A stretch of 64,000 bases of DNA, taken from contig DWYR01000009.1 of assembly GCA_019118565.1 (NCBI GenBank), forward strand, positions 62,001-126,000, written 5' to 3'. Under the pieces are notes generated by a model, which saw nothing but the letters and a program-made list of their open reading frames with translations, did no database searches and had not been told where the DNA came from. Origin of the DNA: Candidatus Alistipes avicola. GTDB taxonomy: Bacteria; Bacteroidota; Bacteroidia; Bacteroidales; Rikenellaceae. Each line of letters begins with the position of its first letter. Within the stretch, counting starts at the first letter, position 1. Shown in pieces: positions 26,730 to 37,699 of the stretch. A program made the translations under genes and the position numbers.

Positions 26730-27545
26730 ATGAAAAAAGTTATTCTTTCCATGCTCTGCCTGTTATTGGGGGTGGGAGTATGTGCTGCCAAAAAGAGAGA
26801 CCGGAAGGCCGAGCCTTTTGTGAATGCACGTGAGGTTACTGTTACGGATGCATACAACGAGTTGGAGGTGATGGATATGATCCATGTCTTTCTGGAGGAG
26901 GATCGTGATCCCTCCATGGTAAGAATCGAGACGGAGGGTATCTCGGCCGACGAGGTGCAGGTCGAGGCCGAGTCCGGAATATTGACGCTCTCCTGCACTT
27001 CGGAAGGGCAAAAAGCCATGCGGAAGGGAAATTGGAAACGGAACCGTGCCCGCAGCATTAATGTTTACGTGGGTGTCGGTGCATTGGATAAGTTTATCTG
27101 TACCGGTATGGCTACTATTCATACTGAGGCGACGATTGAGCAGCCGTCGATTCAGATCGATATAACCGGGATGGGCGATGCCGAGATGAATCTGGCGTGT
27201 GATCGACTGCTGATGACGCTTTCGGGAATGTCCGATTTCAAAGGTATGGCCGAGTGTCGGGATGAGGCAAGAATCGATCTGTCCGGAATGAGTGACTGTC
27301 GTATAGAGGGAGAAACCAAAGACTTCAATCTCTACGTGGGCGGTATGAGTGACTATAAAGGCCAGATGTTCGAAGCATCGGGAAAGACCCGTTGTACAGT
27401 TTCCGGCATGAGTGATGCAAAGGTTAACTGTACCGGAACAATCGAATTGGAGCTCGACGGATGGAGTGGTCTTAAACTGAGCGGTGATCCGCAGGTACTC
27501 TCCTCGTCCGTGATGAAGGGATCGTCGCTCAAGATGAAAAAATAG
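26730..27545 (+). CDS. DUF2807 head-GIN domain exported protein
   Basis: 271 residues with a signal peptide [20 protein letters not shown]. The body is a repetitive right-handed beta-helix-like DUF2807 domain: [36 protein letters not shown], then a ladder of G-M-S-D motifs ([32 protein letters not shown]) around residues 165, 187, 205 and 227. Most family members have S-G-A-S-D or SGSGD at these turns, so the uniform Met is a local signature. Envelope location is clear but the function is unknown; adhesin is only a database guess. Monocistronic, with its own promoter and terminator. Confidence 0.85.
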   Translation: MKKVILSMLCLLLGVGVCAAKKRDRKAEPFVNAREVTVTDAYNELEVMDMIHVFLEEDRDPSMVRIETEGISADEVQVEAESGILTLSCTSEGQKAMRKGNWKRNRARSINVYVGVGALDKFICTGMATIHTEATIEQPSIQIDITGMGDAEMNLACDRLLMTLSGMSDFKGMAECRDEARIDLSGMSDCRIEGETKDFNLYVGGMSDYKGQMFEASGKTRCTVSGMSDAKVNCTGTIELELDGWSGLKLSGDPQVLSSSVMKGSSLKMKK

Positions 27546-27586
27546 ATCCGTCTGCTGCGGCGACGTATTCAGTCTATATAAATCGG

Positions 27587-27621
27587 ATATGTGCATGATC
27601 ATGTCATGCACATATTTTTTC
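27587..27621 (+). terminator. Terminator of the DUF2807 gene
   Basis: 12-bp stem ATATGTGCATGA / TCATGCACATAT with a 5-nt loop, then TTTTTT. Confidence 0.9.
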
Positions 27622-27657
27622 TACTCAGCAAAACGAAATCGAAAACTACGTTTTCGA

Positions 27658-27689
27658 TTTGCCTCTGCGCTTGCCTTTTCTTATATTTG
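27658..27689 (+). promoter_or_regulatory. Promoter of mutS
   Basis: TTTG (27658-27661), 20-nt spacer, TATATTTG (27682-27689). Transcription would begin about 12 nt before the ATG at 27709, so the leader is very short, and the upstream in-frame ATGs cannot be used. Confidence 0.75.
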
Positions 27690-27708
27690 CCATAGTTTTT
27701 GTGAAGAG

Positions 27709-30375
27709 ATGGCAATAGAGAAAAAATATGTCGAAACCCCTTTGATGAAGCAGTATTACAGCATCAAGGCGGTGCATCCCGATGCGATCCTGCTGTTCCG
27801 GGTCGGGGACTTTTACGAGACCTTCGGCGACGATGCGATCAAAGCCAGCAGCATCTTGGGAATTACCCTTACGAAAAGAGCCAACGGGGCCGCATCGTCG
27901 GTCGAACTGGCCGGATTCCCATACCATGCTGTGGATACCTACCTGCCCAAACTGGTACGGGCCGGCGAGCGGGTGGCTATCTGCGAACAGCTGGAGGATC
28001 CCAAACTGGTAAAGGGGTTGGTCAAACGAGGTGTGATCGAGCTGATCACCCCGGGAGTCGTCATGGGCGAAAACATGCTCTCCAACAAGGAGAATACCTA
28101 TCTCGCATCGGTCTATTTCGGCCGGGAGACAACGGGTGTCGCTTTTCTGGATATCTCGACCGGTGAGTTCTATGCGGCCGAGGGAAGCGACTCCTATGTC
28201 GATAAACTGATCTCGAACCTTGCTCCCAAAGAGATAATCTACCAGCGTGGTTGCGAGGAGCGTTTCAAGGAGTCGTTCGGATCGCGTTATTATACCTACC
28301 GGTTGGATGAATGGGTCTTTACGGAGTCAATCAACCGGGAGAAGCTCTGCAAGCAGTTCGGCACGAATTCGCTCAAGGGATTCGGCGTGGACCATCTGTC
28401 AAGCGCCATCTCGGCCGCTGGAGCCATTCTTTACTACCTCGAATTTACCGAACATAAAAACACGGCTCATATCTCCTCGATCTCCCGGATCGACCAGGAG
28501 GATTACGTCTGGATCGACAAGTTCTCGATCCGCAACCTGGAGCTCTTCTCCTCGAACGGGTCCCGTGAAAAGTGCTCGTTTGCCGATGTGATGGATCGTA
28601 CGCTCACACCGATGGGCAGCCGTCTGCTCAAACGCTGGATCGCAATGCCGATCAAGGATGTGGAGAAGATCAACGAACGTCTGGATGTGGTGCAGCGTTT
28701 TGTCGCCGATCCCGAGTTGGCCGAATCGGTGGCCGAGCAGATCTCGCAAATCGGAGATTTGGAGCGCATCGGCTCCCGAATCGCGGCAGGACGGGTTACC
28801 CCTCGGGAGATCGTGCAGCTGAAGTGTTCGTTGGAGGCGGTTGCCTGCCTCAAGAAATGCCTGGAGTCGAGCGAAGACCTCCGGTTGCAAGAGATGGGAA
28901 GTCGGATAGACCTGCTTGCCGAGGTGCGAGAGCGGATTGCCCGCGAAATCTATCCCGACCCGCAGAATAACCAGATTCAGAAGGGTGGGGTTATTGCCGA
29001 TGGGGTGGATACGGAGTTGGATGACTTGCGCCGCGTCGCCCTGCACGGGAAAGACCTGCTTGCCCAGATTCAGCAGCGGGAGAGCGAGCAGACCGGTATT
29101 CCGCTCAAGATCAGCTACAACAACGTCTTCGGCTATTATATCGAGGTACGGAATGCCCACAAGGACAAGGTGCCTGATACGTGGATCCGCAAACAGACCC
29201 TGACCAATGCCGAACGCTATATAACCGAGGAGCTCAAGGAGTTCGAAGAGAAGATTCTCGAAGCCGAGGAGAAGATCCTGCAGATCGAACAGCGGATCTA
29301 TGCCGAGTTGATCGTCTTTATCACCCATTCGTTGACCGGGTTGCTGCGCGATGCGGCGTTGATTGCCCGTATCGACTGTCTGCACTCGTTTGCCCGACTT
29401 GCCAAGGAGCGCAACTATGTCCGTCCGACGCTTGACAACGGAGCCCGGATCGAGATCAAGCAGGGACGGCATCCGGTGATCGAGACCCTTATGCCGGTCG
29501 GAGAGCAGTATATCCCCAACGACATCATGTTGGATGACAAGGAGCAGCAGATCGTCATGATCACGGGTCCCAACATGTCGGGTAAGTCAGCGCTGTTGCG
29601 GCAGACCGCGCTGATTATCCTGCTGGCTCAGATGGGGTCGTTCGTACCGGCCAAATCGGCCCATATCGGAGTCGTGGACAAGATATTTACACGTGTCGGG
29701 GCATCGGACAACATTTCGCAGGGCGAATCGACCTTCATGGTCGAGATGCTTGAGTCGGCCAGCATCCTGAACAACGTGTCGGACCGCAGCATCGTACTGC
29801 TGGACGAGATCGGCCGTGGTACGAGTACCTATGATGGTATTTCGATTGCCTGGGCCATGGTCGAGTATCTGCACAACCATCCGACGGCCAAGGCCAAAAC
29901 GCTCTTTGCAACCCACTATCACGAGCTCAACGAGATGGAGCAGATGTATCCCCGTGTGAAGAACTATCACGTAAGTGTCAAGGAGATCGACCGTACGATC
30001 GTCTTCCTTCGCAAGCTCGAACGGGGCGGTACGGAGCACTCTTTCGGTATTCACGTGGCGCGGATGGCCGGTATGCCGGCATCGGTCGTGGCACGGGCCG
30101 AGGAGATTTTGAAAAACCTCGAGCTGGTATATGGCAACAACCAGATCGTTCCGAGCAAGAGCCCGAAACGGAATGCCCGCAAATCGGCTGCGGATGTAAA
30201 GGAGGCTGTCGAGGCGTGCGGACAACCTGCAACCATGCAGCTTTCGATGTTCCAGCTCGACGATCCGGTGCTGATTCAGATCCGTGATCAGATCAAGGGT
30301 ATCGACATCAATTCGCTGACGCCGATCGAGGCGCTCAATAAACTGAACGAGATTAAGAAACTGACGGGTTTGTAA
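27709..30375 (+). CDS. mutS: DNA mismatch repair ATPase MutS
   Basis: 888 residues, a normal length. Domain I has [14 protein letters not shown] with the mismatch-wedging Phe-x-Glu motif (FYE). The C-terminal ATPase has Walker [14 protein letters not shown], Walker [14 protein letters not shown] and the conserved THYHEL. It recognises mispairs and small loops, then recruits MutL. Start chosen as [18 protein letters not shown], the standard opening after the promoter; upstream Met codons lie before the transcription start. The C-terminal end ([11 protein letters not shown]) is complete. The gene stands alone between two terminators. Confidence 0.97.
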   Translation: MAIEKKYVETPLMKQYYSIKAVHPDAILLFRVGDFYETFGDDAIKASSILGITLTKRANGAASSVELAGFPYHAVDTYLPKLVRAGERVAICEQLEDPKLVKGLVKRGVIELITPGVVMGENMLSNKENTYLASVYFGRETTGVAFLDISTGEFYAAEGSDSYVDKLISNLAPKEIIYQRGCEERFKESFGSRYYTYRLDEWVFTESINREKLCKQFGTNSLKGFGVDHLSSAISAAGAILYYLEFTEHKNTAHISSISRIDQEDYVWIDKFSIRNLELFSSNGSREKCSFADVMDRTLTPMGSRLLKRWIAMPIKDVEKINERLDVVQRFVADPELAESVAEQISQIGDLERIGSRIAAGRVTPREIVQLKCSLEAVACLKKCLESSEDLRLQEMGSRIDLLAEVRERIAREIYPDPQNNQIQKGGVIADGVDTELDDLRRVALHGKDLLAQIQQRESEQTGIPLKISYNNVFGYYIEVRNAHKDKVPDTWIRKQTLTNAERYITEELKEFEEKILEAEEKILQIEQRIYAELIVFITHSLTGLLRDAALIARIDCLHSFARLAKERNYVRPTLDNGARIEIKQGRHPVIETLMPVGEQYIPNDIMLDDKEQQIVMITGPNMSGKSALLRQTALIILLAQMGSFVPAKSAHIGVVDKIFTRVGASDNISQGESTFMVEMLESASILNNVSDRSIVLLDEIGRGTSTYDGISIAWAMVEYLHNHPTAKAKTLFATHYHELNEMEQMYPRVKNYHVSVKEIDRTIVFLRKLERGGTEHSFGIHVARMAGMPASVVARAEEILKNLELVYGNNQIVPSKSPKRNARKSAADVKEAVEACGQPATMQLSMFQLDDPVLIQIRDQIKGIDINSLTPIEALNKLNEIKKLTGL

Positions 30376-30396
30376 TCGACCGCCGTCGGAAAAGAG

Positions 30397-30428
30397 AAAA
30401 GGGGTGAAACTCATTCACCCCTTTTTCT
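30397..30428. terminator. Bidirectional terminator between mutS and nitroreductase gene
   Basis: 12-bp stem AAAAGGGGTGAA / TTCACCCCTTTT with a 5-nt loop, then TCTTG. Confidence 0.9.
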
Positions 30429-30449
30429 TGTTGGTTCGCTTTCCCTTTT

Positions 30450-31079
30450 TTAGAGAATCAGATCCTCCAGCCGGACTTTGGGAACATAGTGCGTCCCGTT
30501 CTCCCGGTAGTAGGCATGACTTTCGTCTTCGCCGATCTCGACCAGTTCGATCTTTTCGATGCCTTTGCCGATGGCCAGAATCATCAGCGGCGTATATTCC
30601 AACTGCAACTCCTCCATAATCTTGCGGCGGTTGAAGGCTCCGATGCAGATTCCGTTCAGCCCAATTTCGACTGCCTGCAGCAGCATACTCTGCGCCGAGA
30701 TTCCCAGGTCGATATCTACAAAAGGCCCCTCTTCGACCGTCGAACAGATGACGATAAAGGCATTGGGTTCGGTGCCGGGCAGAGGCAGATGAAGTTCCGG
30801 CAGGGCAGCGCCGAGTCGGATGTGCGGCAACACTTTCGCCGCTTCGTCCGACAGTACGGGGCGGAACCGCAGTACCTGTTGGTTGCGGGCCGACGGAATA
30901 CGGGTATTCACGGCGATGATCCGCCGGAGTTGGTCCTCCCGTACAATGAAGTTGGGATCGTATCCCCGATGGCTGCGGTTCTTCAGCAGTAATCGGCTTA
31001 TCGTGGCATGCGGCTGGGGGTGGGTGGCAGGTCGATTCTGATACTCCTCCATCTTCCGACCCAGATAGTTGTCCGCCAT
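30450..31079 (-). CDS. Nitroreductase family FMN oxidoreductase
   Basis: 209 residues, cytoplasmic. LLKNRSHRGYDP is the R-S-x-R FMN-binding opening, IPSARNQQVLRF the second flavin loop and LNGICIGAFNRRKIMEEL the C-terminal nitroreductase signature. LMILAIGKGIEKIELVEI is the end-domain strand. The family reduces nitro compounds, quinones or flavins with NAD(P)H; the natural substrate is unknown. It precedes udk by 19 nt on the same strand in the downstream direction, so udk and this gene could be one transcript. Confidence 0.87.
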   Translation of the reverse strand: MADNYLGRKMEEYQNRPATHPQPHATISRLLLKNRSHRGYDPNFIVREDQLRRIIAVNTRIPSARNQQVLRFRPVLSDEAAKVLPHIRLGAALPELHLPLPGTEPNAFIVICSTVEEGPFVDIDLGISAQSMLLQAVEIGLNGICIGAFNRRKIMEELQLEYTPLMILAIGKGIEKIELVEIGEDESHAYYRENGTHYVPKVRLEDLIL

Positions 31080-31098
31080 AACTTCCGACAGTTAAAGT

Positions 31099-31719
31099 TT
31101 ATTTTGCATTGATAAGTGCCTGTATGCTGCGTATCAGCATGGTAACGGCGACTGAGTTGAATCCGCCTTCCGGGATAATTACGTCGGCATACTTTTTCGA
31201 AGGTTCGACGAACTCCTCATGCATGGGTTTCACCGTGGTCGTGTATTGTGTAATGACCGACTCCATCGTACGGCCGCGATCCCTTACATCTCGTAAGATA
31301 CGACGGGCCAGACGAATATCCGCATCCGTATCGACGAATACCTTAATATCCATCTCGTCCCGCAGTTCCTTGTGGTCGAAGATCAGGATCCCCTCGACGA
31401 TAATGACCTTCGAAGGTTTGACCAGGACGGTCTCCGCCTGGCGGTCATGATCCACGAACGAATAGACCGGGTGTTTGATCGGCACGTTGTGTTTCAGGGC
31501 GCGGACGTGCTCGACCAACATATCCGTATCAAATGCCTGCGGATGGTCGTAATTGAGTTTGGTGCGCTCCTCGTACGTTAATTCGGGATGGGCCTTGTAA
31601 TAGTAGTCGTGGCTTAGCGTCACGACATCCTCGTCCTTGAAAGCCTCCTGCAACCGTTTGACGAGCGTGCTTTTTCCTGATCCTGTGCCGCCTGCGACAC
31701 CGATGACTGTTACATCCAT
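31099..31719 (-). CDS. udk: Uridine kinase
   Basis: 206 residues. The start MDVTVIGVAGGTGSGKST puts the P-loop (GGTGSGKS) at about residues 9-16, as usual; the frame upstream is non-coding leader. HDYYYK and YEERTKLNYDHPQAFD are the uridine/cytidine kinase signature, VEGILIF is the Walker B region, and RDVRDRGRTMESVITQY carries the lid. It phosphorylates uridine and cytidine with ATP or GTP in pyrimidine salvage. It follows gyrB on the same strand behind a terminator. Confidence 0.95.
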   Translation of the reverse strand: MDVTVIGVAGGTGSGKSTLVKRLQEAFKDEDVVTLSHDYYYKAHPELTYEERTKLNYDHPQAFDTDMLVEHVRALKHNVPIKHPVYSFVDHDRQAETVLVKPSKVIIVEGILIFDHKELRDEMDIKVFVDTDADIRLARRILRDVRDRGRTMESVITQYTTTVKPMHEEFVEPSKKYADVIIPEGGFNSVAVTMLIRSIQALINAK

Positions 31720-31788
31720 GATATTTCCTGTTGTTAAGGTTGAACCGTTCGCATATTCGTCGCGGTTGAAACGACGGGCGAGGGTATG

Positions 31789-31826
31789 AAAAAAGGATTG
31801 CCGCCCGCAAATCGGGAGCAATCCTT
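31789..31826 (-). terminator. Terminator of gyrB
   Basis: Stem AAGGATTGC / GCAATCCTT with an inner CCCG/CGGG pair and a T run on the minus strand, just after the gyrB stop. Confidence 0.85.
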
Positions 31827-31839
31827 CGTATTCGTTGTT

Positions 31840-33807
<1,968 letters not shown>

Positions 33808-33821
33808 TTAAATATAACGTA

Positions 33822-33851
33822 CAAATATACGAAAAAAAGTCGTTCGCACAA
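33822..33851 (-). promoter_or_regulatory. Promoter of gyrB
   Basis: Minus strand TTG (33851-33849), 19-nt spacer, TATATTTG (33829-33822). Confidence 0.75.
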
Positions 33852-33965
33852 GCAAAAAAAGTGAGCGGGAACAATTTTGGAGCGGGATTTTTCCCCGATT
33901 CGGAGTAAAAATCATCGAGCGGAGGGGTGTGAGTCCGACGCTGACGGCAGGTTGAAGCGCACAAA

Positions 33966-33997
33966 CAAAAATCGGACACCGATTCGGTGCCCGATTC
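33966..33997 (-). terminator. Terminator of ftsE-like gene
   Basis: Stem TCGGGCACCG / CGGTGTCCGA on the minus strand with loop AAT and TTTTTG after it. Confidence 0.75.
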
Positions 33998-34020
33998 CTA
34001 TCGGGTAAAGTGGTTGTCCG

Positions 34021-34764
34021 TCAGATTTTTTCGAACATGCCGGCTACATCCACCTCCTGGATCTTCCCATGAGAGAAAAGGATCGTACGCGAAGGATACT
34101 CCTCGATCAGGGCCGTGTTATGGGTGGACATGACCACGGCCGTTCCCTGTCGTGCAATCTCCTGGAACAATCGAATGATACCGTCGGCCGTTACGGGGTC
34201 GAGGTTGCCCGTGGGTTCATCCGCCAGCAAGAGTTTGGGACGGTTCAGCAGGGCGCGGGCAATGACCAGACGCTGCTGTTCGCCTCCCGAAAGTTCGAAC
34301 GGCATTTTGTACCCTTTGGTCTCCAGCGAAACGACCCTCAGCACCTCGTCGATGCGTTTACGGATCTCGCTTTCGTTTGTCCAGCCGGTCGCCTTCATGA
34401 CGTAATAGAGATTCATGAAAACGTTTCGGTCGGTGAGCAGTTGATAATCCTGAAACACGATTCCGATACGGCGACGCAGGCGGGATACGTCCCGACGCCG
34501 CATCTTGCGCAGGTCGAAACCGGCTACCGACCCCTCTCCCTCGATGAGCTGCAGCTCGGCATACAAGGTCTTCAACAATGAGCTTTTACCGCTGCCGACA
34601 CGTCCGATCAAATAGACGAATTCACCGGCGTTGATGTCGAAATTCACATCCGACAAAATCAGTTCTCCCTGTTTCAGCAGTTTCTTTTCGGAACAGCTGC
34701 CGAACGGATCGTCCGTATGATAGATGGCCACGCCGCGCAGCCGGATTACGTTTTGTTCGCTCAT
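34021..34764 (-). CDS. ftsE: FtsE-like cell-division ABC transporter ATPase
   Basis: 247 residues. ATG 34764 (MSEQNVIRLRG) is chosen because the predicted transcription start is near 34785, so the Met at 34794 would be untranscribed. Walker A is GRVGSGKSS, the Q-loop is IGIVFQDYQLL, the signature is ELSGGEQQRL, and Walker B/D-loop is LLADEPTGNLDP. A loop insertion (DDPFGSCSEKKLLKQGE) before the first strand is usual for Bacteroidota FtsE proteins. It normally acts with FtsX, which is not adjacent here. Single gene, divergent from tmRNA. Confidence 0.85.
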   Translation of the reverse strand: MSEQNVIRLRGVAIYHTDDPFGSCSEKKLLKQGELILSDVNFDINAGEFVYLIGRVGSGKSSLLKTLYAELQLIEGEGSVAGFDLRKMRRRDVSRLRRRIGIVFQDYQLLTDRNVFMNLYYVMKATGWTNESEIRKRIDEVLRVVSLETKGYKMPFELSGGEQQRLVIARALLNRPKLLLADEPTGNLDPVTADGIIRLFQEIARQGTAVVMSTHNTALIEEYPSRTILFSHGKIQEVDVAGMFEKI

Positions 34765-34791
34765 AAGGTGATGCTCGTTTGTTTGACCAGC

Positions 34792-34799
34792 CAAAGGTA
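34792..34799 (-). promoter_or_regulatory. -7 box of ftsE
   Basis: TACCTTTG on the minus strand; it fixes the translation start of ftsE downstream of 34785. Confidence 0.6.
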
Positions 34800-34874
34800 A
34801 TAAAATTTCATAATTTTTTTATCACGAATCGCCAAAGAGTCCTGCTGTAAATACGATTTGTCGCAAAAAAGCGT

Positions 34875-34882
34875 TATCTTTG
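34875..34882 (+). promoter_or_regulatory. -7 box of ssrA
   Basis: TATCTTTG about 30 nt before the mature tmRNA 5' end. The predicted transcript would carry a leader of roughly 20 nt removed by RNase P. Confidence 0.65.
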
Positions 34883-34911
34883 CAACACTTTCAATGAAAT
34901 TCGACCCGAAA

Positions 34912-35312
34912 GGGGGTGACCGGTTTTGACAGCAGGTAGAGTTTGATTGTAAGCACGTCGAGCATTGTGTGGTGGCTCGTAAATCCTAACGCTCAAACTA
35001 CAAATGGCAATAATAGCTATGCACTCGCTGCCTAATTTTCAAGGAAAATTAGCTTAATCACGGGATCCAAGGAGGTCTTGTGACGAGTATCCCGGAGAGT
35101 GGTTCCGCTCTTTAACCGCTTCCCATACGGGGTATCATTCATTTAGAGATAGTGCGGAGGAGCGTTCCGGCCGATGCGCGAAATCATAGGAACTGGGATC
35201 CGGGTTAGGTCGCTGCCTGCCAGACCCGGATAGAAGGATCAAACGGCGGCTAAGCGTGTAGAAAGCTTTCGGGCTCCTTGTTTGGACGCGGGTTCGACTC
35301 CCGCCACCTCCA
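34912..35312 (+). ncRNA. ssrA: tmRNA
   Basis: About 401 nt. The acceptor 5' strand GGGGGTG (34912-34918) pairs with CACCTCC (35305-35311). The T arm is GCGGG TTCGACT CCCGC and the discriminator is A at 35312. CCA is not encoded (sequence CAA follows). The tag frame begins at the resume codon GGC 35006 and ends at TAA 35033-35035, encoding GNNSYALAA after the tRNA-borne Ala. It rescues ribosomes stalled on broken mRNAs and marks the products for proteolysis with SmpB. The pseudoknot region between 35036 and 35260 contains several GC stems. Confidence 0.95.
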
Positions 35313-35317
35313 CAAGC

Positions 35318-35357
35318 AAAAGCCGCATCGAACAATCAGTCCGATGCGGCTTTTTTA
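35318..35357. terminator. Terminator of tmRNA
   Basis: Stem AAAGCCGCATCG / CGATGCGGCTTT with a loop of about 10 nt, then a T run. It may also serve the convergent hydrolase gene. Confidence 0.88.
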
Positions 35358-35371
35358 TTGGGTAGTAAAGA

Positions 35372-36454
35372 TCAGGCAACTCGCATGGGGACTACGGGCT
35401 GCTGTCGGACTTCATCAAGAACTTTCGCCTGGTATTTCACCTTCGCGAAGTCGATCTCTTTCAGATCGAAACTCCGGATCGTGCTGTTGTACATCGTCCG
35501 GAAATAGATGATCCGGTTCGTAACGTCGCTCGATGCGGTCCACTGTGTCGCGCTCGGAATGTCGGTCGGCGTTTCATCCGCACCGAACTCGATTCCGATC
35601 GGAATGTCAAAGTTGTTCAGGATCTGGAAACTTTGCAGCACGCTCAGCAGACCGGTTGCCTGTTGCGGGGCGGTTGCCTGATAGAAGGCCGCACGGACAA
35701 AGCGTGATGGGGGAGTAACGTCGCCCGGAATACCGAACAGACCGCTGCCCGCGCCGAACGGACGGAGGGTGAGCGAATCCAGCTGCTGGGGAGCTACATT
35801 TCCCGGGTGCAGGTTGACATAGTTGTTCAGGTTGGTCAACTGCCAGTTGAAGTCGGGCGAGTTGGTCAGCACACCCAGCGGGTTCTCATAAAAGACGCAC
35901 TTGCCGTCGATGATCTCCAGGACGATCTGATGCCCCGTCGCATCGGTAAAGCGCCAGTGTACGGTCGATGCTTCGGGGACAAGCGATACGACCCGTACGT
36001 GTCGGAATGCCTCCTTTACCTCTTCCACATTCTTGCAGGAGCCCAGAATCCAGGGGACGACCTGCAGGTCGGCGATATTCCGGTCGGGATGCGCTTCATC
36101 GAACTCCTTGTATTTGCCATAGCCGGGGAAATAGAACAGCCCGGCGGCCAATCCCTCCTCGTTCAGCCCCTCGGCAACGAATTCGGCCTGTTCAACGGCA
36201 AATCCCACATATCCGTAACGGCTCGTAAAAGTCATGCCGGTCTTGTGTCCGGGAATGAGTGACTGTTGGACGTATCCGCGCGGAACGACCACATACTGGC
36301 TGTTCAGGAAACTGCCGCCCCATTCGATCGTGCGGGCGACGATGTGGCTACCGTCCTTGGCGGTCAGCGAGATTCCCGTGCAGGCATCGGCCCCTGACGG
36401 TAAGAAAGAGACTGTGGCAATGGCCACGAGCAGTGCAATAAATTTTCGTTTCAT
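35372..36454 (-). CDS. Choloylglycine hydrolase family (bile-salt-hydrolase-like) enzyme
   Basis: 360 residues, exported: a hydrophobic signal is followed by GADAC with Cys25, which becomes the N-terminal nucleophile after processing. In Clostridium BSH numbering Cys25 is C2 and Arg41 is R18. Position 21 is Glu44 in RTIEW instead of Asp; GLNEEGLAAGLF, LTNSPDFNWQL and SRFVRAAF supply the remaining catalytic-loop residues. The Glu at position 21 is seen in other Bacteroidales family members. Enzymes of this kind cleave conjugated bile salts or penicillin-like amides; bile salt hydrolysis is the leading guess in a gut organism. Single gene. Confidence 0.85.
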   Translation of the reverse strand: MKRKFIALLVAIATVSFLPSGADACTGISLTAKDGSHIVARTIEWGGSFLNSQYVVVPRGYVQQSLIPGHKTGMTFTSRYGYVGFAVEQAEFVAEGLNEEGLAAGLFYFPGYGKYKEFDEAHPDRNIADLQVVPWILGSCKNVEEVKEAFRHVRVVSLVPEASTVHWRFTDATGHQIVLEIIDGKCVFYENPLGVLTNSPDFNWQLTNLNNYVNLHPGNVAPQQLDSLTLRPFGAGSGLFGIPGDVTPPSRFVRAAFYQATAPQQATGLLSVLQSFQILNNFDIPIGIEFGADETPTDIPSATQWTASSDVTNRIIYFRTMYNSTIRSFDLKEIDFAKVKYQAKVLDEVRQQPVVPMRVA

Positions 36455-36603
36455 GGTATTGGTATTATTTTCGTCTTTTTTTCAAAAAAAACCGATTCCA
36501 ATAAAGTGCCAAAAAATATGCCGTTTTGAGGTTTGTCGACAAAATAATTCAACCGAATGCAAAGAAAAGTTGTTGTGACTGTCCATCGAACAGGATCAAT
36601 GCA

Positions 36604-36611
36604 TACCTTTG
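36604..36611 (+). promoter_or_regulatory. -7 box at the cidA start
   Basis: TACCTTTG ends only 5 nt before ATG 36617. If active it would give a leaderless or nearly leaderless mRNA. Confidence 0.45.
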
Positions 36612-36616
36612 CGCCC

Positions 36617-36958
36617 ATGTTGGGACTTTTTTACATCCTTCTTTGCTGGGCGATCGGCCAGGGGATCAGCATGCTGGCCAACGGCTATCTGCCCGGTAGC
36701 ATCATCGGCATGATGCTTCTCTTCGTGGCCCTCCGACTTCGGATCATCAAGGCGGAGAGCGTTCGCCCCATTGCCCGGTTCCTGTTGGGGAGCATGGCTC
36801 TCTTCTTCATCCCGTACGGTGTCGGATTAATGGTCTCCTATCAGGTCCTGTTGGACAATCTTTGGGCAATCATCGTCTCGGGAGTCGTCAGCACCGTACT
36901 TGTCGTGGTCTGTGTCGGACGGGTCTTTCAACGATTGAATAAAAAAGAGCGCGTATGA
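36617..36958 (+). CDS. CidA/LrgA family holin-like membrane protein
   Basis: 113 residues from ATG 36617, with four predicted membrane helices. LPGSIIGMMLLFVAL is the family signature (P-G-S-I-I-G). Longer starts at 36557 and 36599 exist, but the first would be upstream of the only promoter-like box, and the family is typically about 110-130 residues starting right at the first helix. With LrgB it forms a two-gene unit overlapping by 4 nt (ATGA). Proposed family roles include control of murein hydrolase activity and organic acid export; the function here is unproved. Confidence 0.85.
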   Translation: MLGLFYILLCWAIGQGISMLANGYLPGSIIGMMLLFVALRLRIIKAESVRPIARFLLGSMALFFIPYGVGLMVSYQVLLDNLWAIIVSGVVSTVLVVVCVGRVFQRLNKKERV

Positions 36959-37650
36959 TACGGCAATTCATGGAGACGGATCTGGTCCTGCTGACCGCGA
37001 CCATCGGATTCTTTTGTCTGGGCAGCGCCCTCTACCGGCGCACCCGATTCGCCTTGCTGCATCCCGTACTGGTGGGGTTTTGCGCAATGATCTGGCTGCT
37101 GAAAGCGCTCGGTATCGAATATGCCCATTACCGTCAGGCGACCGAGGTGCTCGATTTCGGACTGAGTCTCTCGGTCGTGGCGTTGGGCTATCTGATGTAC
37201 GAGCAGCTGGAACACATGCGGGGACGGATGCTGCCGATCCTTACGTCGGTCGTCGTCGGATGCCTGGTCGGGGTGTTGAGCGTCGTCTATCTGGCCCGTC
37301 TGTTCGGGGCAGACCGGATCCTGCAAACTTCGTTGGCCCCGAAATCCGTGACGGTCCCCATCGCGGTTACGGTATCCGAACCGCTCGGTGGGGTGGTTAC
37401 CGTTACTTCGGTGGTTGTTTTCTGTGTCGGAATTTTCGGCAGCCTGATCGGACCCTGGCTGCTTCGCCGCTGCGGGGTCACGGATCCGATGGCGCAAGGA
37501 TTCGCCCTGGGATCGGCCGCACACGGCATCGGTACGGCCCGTGCAATCGAGCTGGGTGCCCTCGAAGGGGCCCTGAGTGGTTTGGCCATGGCGCTGATGG
37601 GTGTGACCACCGCCATCCTGTTCCCGTTGATCGAGAAATTTCTCTATTGA
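36955..37650 (+). CDS. lrgB: LrgB family membrane protein
   Basis: 231 residues with about seven membrane helices. LAPKSVTVPIAVTVSEPLGG is the central LrgB signature, and HGIGTARAIELGALEGALSGLAMALMGV the C-terminal one. It overlaps the CidA/LrgA gene by 4 nt. CidB/LrgB proteins act with their small partner in programmed lysis or carbon overflow (glycolate or pyruvate transport in plants and Bacillus relatives). The immediate downstream gene has its own promoter inside the 49-nt gap, so transcription probably ends or is renewed there. Confidence 0.92.
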   Translation: MIRQFMETDLVLLTATIGFFCLGSALYRRTRFALLHPVLVGFCAMIWLLKALGIEYAHYRQATEVLDFGLSLSVVALGYLMYEQLEHMRGRMLPILTSVVVGCLVGVLSVVYLARLFGADRILQTSLAPKSVTVPIAVTVSEPLGGVVTVTSVVVFCVGIFGSLIGPWLLRRCGVTDPMAQGFALGSAAHGIGTARAIELGALEGALSGLAMALMGVTTAILFPLIEKFLY

Positions 37651-37651
37651 C

Positions 37652-37681
37652 TTGTCCTTCTTCGAAAGTTGGCTATCTTTG
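37652..37681 (+). promoter_or_regulatory. Promoter of the AAE-type transporter
   Basis: TTG (37652-37654), 19-nt spacer, TATCTTTG (37674-37681), directly after the lrgB stop. Confidence 0.75.
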
Positions 37682-37699
37682 CCGAAGGTTTCAGCTGGA

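Noticed and set aside
36557..36616. Upstream starts for the CidA/LrgA gene
   Set aside because: They precede the only promoter-like box and add a non-hydrophobic extension. The shorter start fits family length, though this remains a judgement call.
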